Positions 7,364 to 14,798 of a stretch of DNA of 43,641 nucleotides are shown in pieces; the first letter of the stretch is position 1, and every line of letters starts with the position of its first letter. Origin of the DNA: Acidobacteriota bacterium (GTDB lineage Bacteria > Acidobacteriota > Terriglobia > UBA7540); NCBI GenBank assembly GCA_902812365.1, contig CADDZC010000029.1, positions 1-43,641 of the forward strand, given 5' to 3'. The translations under genes and the position numbers were made by a program. The notes beneath the pieces were generated by a model, which was not told the origin of the DNA, did no database searches, and saw only the letters and a list, made by a program, of their open reading frames with translations.

Positions 7364-8210
7364 AAATTCCCCCCGATACGTTTTGTGCCGACCAACCGCA
7401 ATGAAATTTGGAGACTGATGCCCTCGGCAAAACCATCGGTAATGACGGCAGACGGACTCCCGTCGCATCCAAGAGGATATTGCCGACGACCGCAGCAAGA
7501 CCCATGATGCGAGCCTCACTGGCGAAGCTCAAAGTGGTACGCGCGTGGAAGAGACAATTCGTAATACTCGGGCTTGATCGAACCCGAGACCCTTGGATCG
7601 TCGCTCGCGATCATACCTCCTGCATCATGGCGGCCGCCTTAGGCCGGGCATAGGTTCCGTAGCGTCAAATATTGCCGCACCTCCGGTGACCGCAGAGTCC
7701 CGCTCTTTTTCCGCCGGGACGCAATTCACAACTTGAATAACCTCTGGCCGTGCCGCCCTGCCAGGGTAGAGCACTGGGACGCGCTCCCGGTTCGTAGGTC
7801 AAAATGTTTCCGCTCCTGCCACTGCACATACGTTCAGCCAACCGGAGAGGTTACGACACGGCGTTCCAAATGTTTAGCACGCCTCCCTGGATTGCCCTGA
7901 GGGGCTGGATAATCTACACGGTCCTCCAAGGGCGGCCTGGAGGATCTTTTTTCGGCGAGAAAACTCGATTTCTGGGCCCAAGACTCCGCGGCGATTCGTC
8001 TATCTAAGCGGTCTTAATCAAGGACACACAAGCCGTTCATCCGGCCGCGGCCACATTGGGATGAAGCTATGAAGTGGGGCTGCCCCCTCACGCGCCATGG
8101 CCGCTGTAACGTATCAACCCCGCGCGCGGCCTTCGACCGTATTGCGGGCGCCCTAATTTCAGTTTCCAGATTCCCGACTTCCTTCTGTACACTGATCGAG
8201 AATGTGAACG
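7364..8210. other. 847-bp gap without a convincing protein gene
   Basis: No frame here shows consistent protein-like composition. The stretch contains a tRNA-like relic (about 7747-7825), several GC hairpins, including GTCCCG/CGGGAC near 7698-7721, and a plus-strand intrinsic terminator (7922-7952). The terminator implies that something upstream on the plus strand is or was transcribed, perhaps a small RNA. No known RNA family was recognised. Confidence 0.6.
7922..7952 (+). terminator. Intrinsic terminator in a gene-free gap
   Basis: A 7-bp stem (TCCTCCA 7922-7928 with TGGAGGA 7938-7944), a 9-nt loop and, two bases later, six T residues (7947-7952). No protein gene ends upstream on this strand; the nearest plus-strand gene is dnaN, 1.7 kb away behind a minus-strand gene. 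Confidence 0.7.
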
Positions 8211-9764
8211 ATGGTCTCCCGACGGCAAATGCTGCGCAGCTCGGTTGTGGTGGGGCTCTTCTCGCTGCTTGCCAGCCTGACCGGCATCCTCGTCGAAACC
8301 AGCATCGCGGCGAAACTGGGACTTTCCCAGCGCTCCGACACCTTCTACGTTGCCTTCACCATACCTTACATTATCACCAATCTGGTGGGGGCCACCGGCC
8401 AGTTTTCCCTTGTTCCCTTCTTTTCCTCGCTCGCGGCTCGGCGTTCACCCGAAGAACTGTGGCGCGGAGTGAGCTACGCGATCAACCTCGTCTTTTTCGG
8501 TTCATGCAGCCTTGCGATGCTTGGAGCGACAGCGGCTCCGTGGATCATTCGCGGCATCGCTCCTGGCTTTACAACGGCCGAAACCGTGGCCGCGACTTCG
8601 CTCTGCCGTTGGCTGTTTTTGATTGTCGTTCCGGCTGGCTTGGCTGAAGTCTTTCGGTCGTTTCTGCTCAGCCAGGGACGCTTCGCCCTCCCGTCGGCGG
8701 CCGGCCTCTTCCGCAACCTGACGGTCATCGCGCTCGTCTTCATTGCCTTCCGCCGTTATGGAGCGCATAGCATAGCGATGGGATACTTGGCAGGCTGGGT
8801 GTTCCAATTTGTGGTGTTGGCTGGACAGGTTTTGATAAGCTTCCCCGTCCATTACTCGCTTGTCCTGCGGGGGAGTAGCGAGGCTTTCCGTAATTTGCGG
8901 GGTGCGGGCGCAGCGCAGATGGGAGCTGCACTCGGCTGGCAAGCGGTGGTGATTGTCGAGAGGATGATCGCTTCGTTTCTCCCGCCGGGAACGCTGACAG
9001 CCCTCAGCTACGGGTTAAAGATCATGAGCACCCTAGCCGAGCTGCTGGCAGGGAGTGTGGGCACGGCGGCGCTACCCTCTCTTTCCCGCGCTGCAGCTCA
9101 CCGCTCGGCGGTCGAAGTGCGTAGCACGTTCCAGCACACGCTCGAAATCACCCTGGCACTCGTCTCGCCTGTGACGGTCTTCTGTCTGCTGCTCGCCCGT
9201 CCCATTATTCGGCTTGTCTTTGAGAGGGGCAACTTCACGGCGAACGCCACGACTCTTGCAGCCACCGTGTTCTTCTATTACAGCCTGAGCCTCACGCTCT
9301 ATTCACTGGTGCGGGTTCTCAACTTCTATCTCTTTGCGCGCCACGAGGGAGTGACCTTTCTACGCCTCTCCATCGCTCAATACGGTCTGATGATCCTGCT
9401 GGACCTACTCTACGTCGCCGGGCTCGGCTGGGGTGCGATAGGCATTCCTCTCGGGATGTTCACGGCGATGGCGATCCTGTGCGTCTGGGCGATCGGGCGG
9501 AATGTGGCCGACATTCGAGACGCGTTGGATCGCACGATAGGAATGTTTAGCGCTAAGAGTCTACTTGGCACCACGCTGGCTGCCCTCGCCATCTGGATGC
9601 TTGAGCGAGGTCAAGCCGCGCCTTCAACGGGTTGGGCTAATGTCGTTTACGTCGGCGAGCTGTGCGGCGCGGGCGGTCTAGTTTTTCTGGCGACCCTCGC
9701 CGCCTCAGGCGCCATTCCGGTCGCCCGGCTCGCCACGATTCGACACCGCGTCAAAGACGCCTGA
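8211..9764 (+). CDS. murJ: MurJ/MviN-family lipid flippase
   Basis: 517 residues, a very hydrophobic protein with about 14 membrane segments and the MviN/MurJ fold: N-terminal SLLASLTGILVETSIAAKLG, SDTFYVAFTIPYIITNLVGATGQFSLVPFFSS, a central LSYGLKIMSTLAELLAGSVGTAALPSLSR motif and the IRLVFERGNFTANAT motif. MurJ flips lipid II to the periplasm for peptidoglycan synthesis, while related family members export other polyprenyl-linked glycans. The adjacent downstream glycosyltransferase (15 bp away) leaves room for a role in surface polysaccharide export. An in-frame stop just before the ATG supports this start, although the ribosome-binding site is weak. Confidence 0.88.
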   Translation: MVSRRQMLRSSVVVGLFSLLASLTGILVETSIAAKLGLSQRSDTFYVAFTIPYIITNLVGATGQFSLVPFFSSLAARRSPEELWRGVSYAINLVFFGSCSLAMLGATAAPWIIRGIAPGFTTAETVAATSLCRWLFLIVVPAGLAEVFRSFLLSQGRFALPSAAGLFRNLTVIALVFIAFRRYGAHSIAMGYLAGWVFQFVVLAGQVLISFPVHYSLVLRGSSEAFRNLRGAGAAQMGAALGWQAVVIVERMIASFLPPGTLTALSYGLKIMSTLAELLAGSVGTAALPSLSRAAAHRSAVEVRSTFQHTLEITLALVSPVTVFCLLLARPIIRLVFERGNFTANATTLAATVFFYYSLSLTLYSLVRVLNFYLFARHEGVTFLRLSIAQYGLMILLDLLYVAGLGWGAIGIPLGMFTAMAILCVWAIGRNVADIRDALDRTIGMFSAKSLLGTTLAALAIWMLERGQAAPSTGWANVVYVGELCGAGGLVFLATLAASGAIPVARLATIRHRVKDA

Positions 9765-9779
9765 CATCAACTCGGAACA

Positions 9780-10853
9780 ATGGCTGAGAAGTGGAATCCG
9801 GCAGCGGTCAGCGCAGGGGCATCCTTCAGCGCGGCGCCTGGATCCGGCGCAAAAAACGGGGGGCTTGAGCAGGCTCGCCCCTATAGGATTCTGGTGGTCA
9901 CGAATTTATGGCCCACGACCGAGGATCCAGGTTACGGAAGCTTCGTGGAAGCGCAAATGGAGTCGCTGCGCCCGCTGGGCGTGGAGTACGACGTGGTGTT
10001 CATCAACGGCCGCAAGTCAGTATGGAATTATCTGCGGGGTATGGGCGAGATGCGGAGTCGGCTGCGGCGGCAATGCTATGACCTCATTCATGCTCATTTC
10101 GGGCTTTCGGGTTGGGTCGCTCGATGCCAGCTTCGACGGCCCGTGGTAGTGTCGTTTATGGGCGATGACGTTCTGGGCCGGCCAGGGCGCGGCGGAGGGA
10201 TGACTTGGGCGGGGCGCTTCTTCCAGGTGTCAAGTTTCGTGCTGGCCCGCGTGGTGCGGGCCGTGATCGTCAAGACTCCAGAAATGAAGGCGCGCCTCGC
10301 GCTGGGCACGGCGCACGTAATACCCAACGGCGTAGACCTGCGACTTTTCCAGCCCACCGACCAGGTCTCCGCCCGGCGAGAGCTGGGTCTGGACATCAGC
10401 AAGAAATTTATCCTGTTTCCGTACAATCCGGCGGAGGTGCGCAAGCGATACGACCTTGTGGAAGCGGCGGCGAAGTTGGCCCGGCGGGAGATTCCCGAGC
10501 TCGAGATTCTGCCGGTGCGCGGCGTCGCACGCCGCCGCATGCCGCTGTACATGAACGCGGCGGATCTGCTGGTCTTGGCGTCGCTGTGGGAGGGCTCGCC
10601 AAATGCGGTCAAGGAGGCCATGGCGGTGAACCTGCCGGTGGTGGCCGTCGACGTGGGCGACGTGGCCGAGCTTATCGGTCCGACGGAGGGCTGTTCTTTG
10701 GTGCGCCCTGACACGCGAGAAATAGCGTCCCGGATTGTCGAAGTCTGCCGACGGGGGCGGCGAACCCGCGGGCGTGAGTGGATCGCTCGGCTTTCGATTG
10801 AGAGTGTGGCGCGGCAAGTGGTGAATGTCTATGCCAGCTGTATAGGAAAGTGA
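9780..10853 (+). CDS. GT4-type glycosyltransferase (GT-B fold)
   Basis: 357 residues. After a low-complexity Ala/Gly-rich start, the first Rossmann domain opens with RILVVTNLWPTTEDPGYGSF (about 36-55) and contains HAHFGLSGWVA. IPNGVDLRLF (181-190) marks the domain junction. The C-terminal donor-binding domain has the retaining-GT E-x7-E motif E271/E279 within WEGSPNAVKEAM. The family transfers sugars from nucleotide donors to lipid or glycan acceptors in the cytoplasm. The short gap after the flippase gene suggests co-transcription and a joint role in a surface glycan. Donor and acceptor cannot be told from the sequence. Confidence 0.9.
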   Translation: MAEKWNPAAVSAGASFSAAPGSGAKNGGLEQARPYRILVVTNLWPTTEDPGYGSFVEAQMESLRPLGVEYDVVFINGRKSVWNYLRGMGEMRSRLRRQCYDLIHAHFGLSGWVARCQLRRPVVVSFMGDDVLGRPGRGGGMTWAGRFFQVSSFVLARVVRAVIVKTPEMKARLALGTAHVIPNGVDLRLFQPTDQVSARRELGLDISKKFILFPYNPAEVRKRYDLVEAAAKLARREIPELEILPVRGVARRRMPLYMNAADLLVLASLWEGSPNAVKEAMAVNLPVVAVDVGDVAELIGPTEGCSLVRPDTREIASRIVEVCRRGRRTRGREWIARLSIESVARQVVNVYASCIGK

Positions 10854-11700
10854 AGACGAGCCGGCTTAGAATAAGCGCAAGCGCCGGCCAAGCTAGGCGG
10901 GAGGGACGGGGCGGAGCGGAGGAGAACACTTCCCATGCCGCTACGTATATAGATGAACCAGCATGCCACGACGCCGGTTGATCTCGGAGTGCTCGAGACG
11001 ATGCTGCCCGATCTCAGCGAGAAGTTTCGGAATGCCGCCGGCTGCAACGGTCGGCTGGGGTGGCAGGGCGATGAAGCCAGCGAGAAAGGGTGCCCAACTA
11101 AGGCAAAGGCTGTCTACCTCGCCGCTCTCCCCCCGTCAGGCCTGTGCCGGGTGACGTCCTGCTAGCTGCCGCCGGTGGCAGCCTTCTCCGAGGAGGGGCG
11201 GGATGCGGTAGTTTTCACCGGGAGGTTAGCCGGTTCGGATGCACACGTCGGCGCTGAATGCTTCTGGATGGACACTGCGGTTCTAGGTGAGGCAGGGGCC
11301 CCAATGCGGGTTTGGCCCGCGGACCACCGGCTTGCACTCCGTCGTCGAGTGTGCCAACATCGAGGACGTGGTGAAGCGGGGAGCGGCGGTAGTGGAACGC
11401 GCAGAGAACCTTTGCCAGTAAACTGAGTGGCCGGGGGAACCGATCCGCCAACAACCTGTGCGCGTCGGGATGGCATCCAAGCTGATGGACGTGCGAGCTT
11501 TGCCAGCACATGTGAAGAGTTAGAGTCAGGGGAGACTGTCCCGCCGGTCAACTGGCGGAGTCGAGTGGAGCATTGTGTCAGAACTAATGTCTAGAGACGG
11601 CAGTTCTCGTTGCCGGAGCCGAGATGACCCGGTCGCCCTCCCGCGCGGGGGGATGCACTCTTGATCGAGCTCCGAGGTGAATCAAGGAGGACGATTTTCC
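10854..11700. other. 847-bp gap, possible decayed coding sequence
   Basis: No intact gene of convincing length. Fragments with coding-like composition lie in different plus-strand frames: 10953-11165 (first about 33 residues protein-like), 11175-11300, and a 44-codon frame 11287-11421 starting at GTG and ending in CAG-TAA. Their succession in shifted frames suggests a frameshifted gene remnant, but I cannot name a parent family. The last 250 bp before htrA read as ordinary noncoding DNA with a good ribosome-binding site at the end. Confidence 0.45.
10953..11421 (+). pseudogene. Possible frameshifted gene remnant
   Basis: Three coding-like fragments in different frames follow each other: a 70-codon frame from ATG 10953 to TAG 11165, a segment from about 11175 reading AAFSEEGRDAVVFTGRL and on to about 11300, and a frame ending at 11421 that reads HSVVECANIEDVVKRGAAVV. 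The last segment has strongly G/C-biased third positions. I see no recognisable domain. Ordinary GC-rich noncoding DNA could look similar, so confidence is low. Confidence 0.22.
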
Positions 11701-13233
11701 ATGCAACCTGCTACGAGAAGGTTTCTACGTGAAAACACGCTGGGGCTTAGCCTTACCCTGATCGGCATTCTGTGCTTGGTAGTGTCTTCCATCCTTTACA
11801 TGAATCACCGCGACAGTGTGCCCTTCGCGCTGGCGAGCAGTAATGGACTGGACGGCGCTGACATAGAGCAGCTGGAAAAAATCGACAAGGCTTACGAACG
11901 CATCGCGCAGAGTATTCTGCCCGCGGTCGTTTACATCTCCACGACGCAAATCGTTCGAGTGAACGAGTCGCCATTTTTGATGGACCCTTTCTTTCGTCAG
12001 TTTTTTGGCAACATTCCCGGCTTCACGATTCCCCGCGAGAGGCAAGAGCATGCTCTGGGCAGCGGCGTGATTGTGTCGTCCGACGGATACATCCTGACGA
12101 ACAATCACGTGGTAGCTCATGCGACCGATGTGAAGGTCACGCTTTCTGACAATCGGACTCTGAAAGCAAAAATCGTGGGCACAGACCCTCAAACCGATCT
12201 AGGGGTGTTGAAGATTGACGCCAACAATCTTTCGGCGGCTCCCCTTGGTGATTCTTCAACGCTTCACGTTGGAGACATTGTGATGGCTTTCGGCAACCCG
12301 TTTGGCTTTCGGTTTACGGTAACCCGCGGTGCGGTCAGCGCTTTGGGCCGGTCCGGCCTCAGTGAAAATCCTAACCAGATTGAAAACTTCATCCAAACGG
12401 ATGCCGCCATTAACCCGGGCAATTCCGGGGGGCCGCTGGTGAATGTGCGGGGTCAAGTCGTGGGCATTAACACGGCTATTTTCAGTGGTAATGCCGGCCC
12501 GGGCGGAGAAGGCAGCTTTCTGGGGATTGGCTTCGCGATCCCGATCAACATGGCCAAGCACGTGATGGAAGACCTGATCAAGACCGGAAAGGTCAGACGC
12601 GGTTACTTGGGCGTGGAAATCAGCGATTTGACGCCCGACTTGGCCAAGCAATTCCATGTCCCCGACACTGCGGGGGCGCTGGTGCAAGACATCACCGCCG
12701 ATGGGCCCGCCGACAAAGCTGGGATCAAGGCTGGTGACGTCATCCGTAAGTTTAACGGCCGGACGATCCAGGGCAAGGACGACCTAACGGAACTGGTGAC
12801 GGAGACGAACCCAGGTTCCACCGTTACGCTGGAGATCCTTCGCGATGGCAAACCGATGACCATCAAGGCGACTCTGGGTGAGCGACCGGGGAATCTGGGG
12901 CTGAGTGCGGGCGTCAGTAAAGCGCCGTCAGTGGGCCCACTCAAGGGCGTGACCGTGCAAAACTTGACTCCCGATATCCGCCAACAACTGGGCTTGCCGT
13001 CGGAGGTGCGCGGTGTCGTGGTGACTGACGTCGATCCTCGCAGCCCCGCGGCGCAGGTCCTGACACAGGGCGACATCATCGAAAGCATCAACCGTCGTCC
13101 GGTGAATAATGTCCGCGACTTCAACCGCCTAGCATCCGAAGCCAGAGGTCAGGTGCTCTTGCGGATCAATCGGGAGGGTGAGAGCATGTTTGTTGTTATT
13201 TCCCCTGCAGAGGGCGGTGACGACGAGCAGTAG
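11701..13233 (+). CDS. HtrA/DegP-family periplasmic serine protease
   Basis: The ATG at 11701 is chosen because AGGAGG at 11685-11690 is correctly spaced; an in-frame GTG at 11677 lacks such a site. The 510-residue protein has an N-terminal membrane anchor or signal (residues 14-34). The trypsin-like domain carries the catalytic triad His136 (TNNHVV), Asp166 (TDLGVL) and Ser242 (GNSGGP). PDZ1 begins near 297 (RGYLGVEI) and PDZ2 near 407 (KGVTVQNL). Family members degrade or refold misfolded envelope proteins under stress. The second PDZ domain makes it DegP/DegQ/MucD-like rather than DegS-like. An alpha/beta hydrolase gene follows 68 bp downstream on the same strand. Confidence 0.95.
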   Translation: MQPATRRFLRENTLGLSLTLIGILCLVVSSILYMNHRDSVPFALASSNGLDGADIEQLEKIDKAYERIAQSILPAVVYISTTQIVRVNESPFLMDPFFRQFFGNIPGFTIPRERQEHALGSGVIVSSDGYILTNNHVVAHATDVKVTLSDNRTLKAKIVGTDPQTDLGVLKIDANNLSAAPLGDSSTLHVGDIVMAFGNPFGFRFTVTRGAVSALGRSGLSENPNQIENFIQTDAAINPGNSGGPLVNVRGQVVGINTAIFSGNAGPGGEGSFLGIGFAIPINMAKHVMEDLIKTGKVRRGYLGVEISDLTPDLAKQFHVPDTAGALVQDITADGPADKAGIKAGDVIRKFNGRTIQGKDDLTELVTETNPGSTVTLEILRDGKPMTIKATLGERPGNLGLSAGVSKAPSVGPLKGVTVQNLTPDIRQQLGLPSEVRGVVVTDVDPRSPAAQVLTQGDIIESINRRPVNNVRDFNRLASEARGQVLLRINREGESMFVVISPAEGGDDEQ

Positions 13234-13301
13234 CCTAGCACGCTCGGACGGCGGCGGCGAGTCGAGGAGGCAGGATTGATCGCGACCGGTGAGAGGAGCC
13301 T

Positions 13302-14147
13302 GTGGGGTTGTTGGCCTTTAGCGTCGCCGCTATCCTTGCCCTGATCGCGGTATCGGTCCAAATTATCGAAAGCCGGTTGACCTTCGCGCCGCCGCGCTAC
13401 CCTCACGGTTTTGACGTCCTGCCCCAGTCGGCGGAAGCAGAAGAGCTGTGGATCACGACCAGCGATGGTATGCGCCTAAACGGCTGGTACCGGCCGCATC
13501 CACTTAGCTCCCAGGTGCTGGTTTGGTTTCACGGTAATGCCGAGAATACAGGCCAGGGCCTGGTGCTGCTTCCGGTCCTCGCGCGCCTGGGCGTGAACGT
13601 TCTCGAAGTCGACTACCGCGGCTATGGTAAAAGCAGCGGTTCACCCAGTGAATGCGGCCTTTACGGCGACGCGGACGCCATCTATGACTATCTGATTCAC
13701 CAATGCAACTTCCGTCCAACCGATCTCATCCTTTACGGCCACTCGCTAGGTGGGGCCGTGGCGGTTGATCTGGCTTCGCGACGCGAATGTGGCGGGCTTA
13801 TTGTCCAGAGCTCCTTTACAAGTCTTCCCGACATGGCGCGGCGGCTGTTCCCTATCCCATTCGTGGGGCTAGCCATCCGGGGACGATTCAATTCGATCCA
13901 GAAAATCCAACAAGTGAAAGCGCCCGTACTGGTGGCCCACGGAACGAACGATGAGACAGTTCCGTTTTGGATGGGGCGAAAGCTTTACGACGCGGCTCCC
14001 CCTCCCAAACGATGGATTGCGATTGACGGCGCAGGTCACAACGACGTCATTCTTGCAGGTGGAGAAAAGTATGTTGAAGACTTGCGATCTTTCATCGAAG
14101 CATCGGCAGGGAGGTTCACCGAATCCCAAGCCCAGTCGCCGCGATGA
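13302..14147 (+). CDS. Membrane-anchored alpha/beta hydrolase (ABHD13/BEM46-like)
   Basis: 281 residues starting at GTG, with a GAGAGGAG ribosome-binding site about 5 nt upstream. One N-terminal membrane segment (residues 3-22) is followed by an alpha/beta-hydrolase fold: oxyanion region WFHGNAEN, VDYRGYGKSSG, nucleophile elbow GHSLGG with Ser148, acid Asp217 in HGTNDETV, and His246 in GAGHND. The closest known type is the BEM46/ABHD13 hydrolase group, whose physiological substrates are largely unknown. It probably lies in the same operon as the HtrA gene. Its 3' end overlaps the convergent DUF4337-like gene by 32 bp. Confidence 0.88.
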   Translation: MGLLAFSVAAILALIAVSVQIIESRLTFAPPRYPHGFDVLPQSAEAEELWITTSDGMRLNGWYRPHPLSSQVLVWFHGNAENTGQGLVLLPVLARLGVNVLEVDYRGYGKSSGSPSECGLYGDADAIYDYLIHQCNFRPTDLILYGHSLGGAVAVDLASRRECGGLIVQSSFTSLPDMARRLFPIPFVGLAIRGRFNSIQKIQQVKAPVLVAHGTNDETVPFWMGRKLYDAAPPPKRWIAIDGAGHNDVILAGGEKYVEDLRSFIEASAGRFTESQAQSPR

Positions 14148-14658
14148 CGATACCGGCTACCGCCAGCCCGGAGCCTAATTTCCAGTAAAACCGCCGTCGT
14201 GTCAGCAGCGTCATAGACGTAATGACTAAGGCTGCCTCCAGGCAGACTTCGCCCAGATCGAAGCGGTTGGCGCGGTGAGCCGCGACTGCGACCTCGTTTT
14301 GGAACTCTTTCGCTTCTGTACTCGATTCGTTGCGCTTGTCACGGTAGCGCTGGACCTCGCCGGAATATTTGACCCTCAACTTGTCGGCCAGTCCGGAGTC
14401 TTTGGGATCGAGGATGGACAGTTGGTCCAGAAACTGCTCGTAACCATGCAAGCGGATGCTCTGCGCTTGATACTCCGCCCAGGCGTCGCTGGCCCTGTTC
14501 TGGAACAGCAGCTCTTCAGTATGGGCGCGATGTCCAAGGAGGGATACGACCGCCACCAGCACGGCGAGAACCGCCATGGTAACTGACACCGGCGCGAGAC
14601 CAGGATCATGATGTCCGACCTCGGCCTGCTCGTGAACTTGGTGGAGCTCCTCATTCAT
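14116..14658 (-). CDS. DUF4337-like membrane protein
   Basis: 180 residues. A His/Glu-rich N-terminus (residues 1-20) is followed by a transmembrane helix (about 23-42), then a long charged helical region with EELLFQNRASDAWAEYQAQSIR and a coiled-coil stretch to about residue 122. A C-terminal hydrophobic pair lies at about 138-178. This layout, with WAEYQAQSIR after the first helix, matches the DUF4337 family of uncharacterised inner-membrane proteins. Function is unknown. It is transcribed towards the alpha/beta hydrolase, overlapping it by 32 bp. Confidence 0.75.
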   Translation of the reverse strand: MNEELHQVHEQAEVGHHDPGLAPVSVTMAVLAVLVAVVSLLGHRAHTEELLFQNRASDAWAEYQAQSIRLHGYEQFLDQLSILDPKDSGLADKLRVKYSGEVQRYRDKRNESSTEAKEFQNEVAVAAHRANRFDLGEVCLEAALVITSMTLLTRRRFYWKLGSGLAVAGIVIAATGLGIR

Positions 14659-14798
14659 GCTTGGAACCTCTGGCTTCCTTCAGCTTCATCACTCAGCGGC
14701 GCTTCGAGTTTATTCAATATTACACGCCGGTATTTTTCAGATTGATGCCCTCGTCTCACTGCCCGCTGCTGGTCCGGTGGCCGTCCGAGTGAACGATC

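Noticed and set aside
7747-7825. A tRNA gene
   Set aside because: Lacks U33, a GGTTCRA T-loop, complementary T-stem arms and an acceptor stem; retained only as a relic hypothesis.
7636-7952. 6S RNA, SRP RNA, RNase P RNA or cobalamin riboswitch
   Set aside because: A GCCACTG motif and several hairpins are present, but the conserved cores of these families (for example the B12 box or the RNase P GAGGAAAGTCC motif) are absent.
11541-11558. Hairpin resembling the leader hairpin at 952-972 as a shared repeat element
   Set aside because: Similarity covers only about 20 bp of a simple CCGCC/GGCGG stem and ends abruptly on both sides; coincidence is likely.
11677-11700. GTG start of htrA adding 8 residues
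   Set aside because: The AGGAGG ribosome-binding site at 11685-11690 lies inside this extension and is correctly placed for the ATG at 11701.
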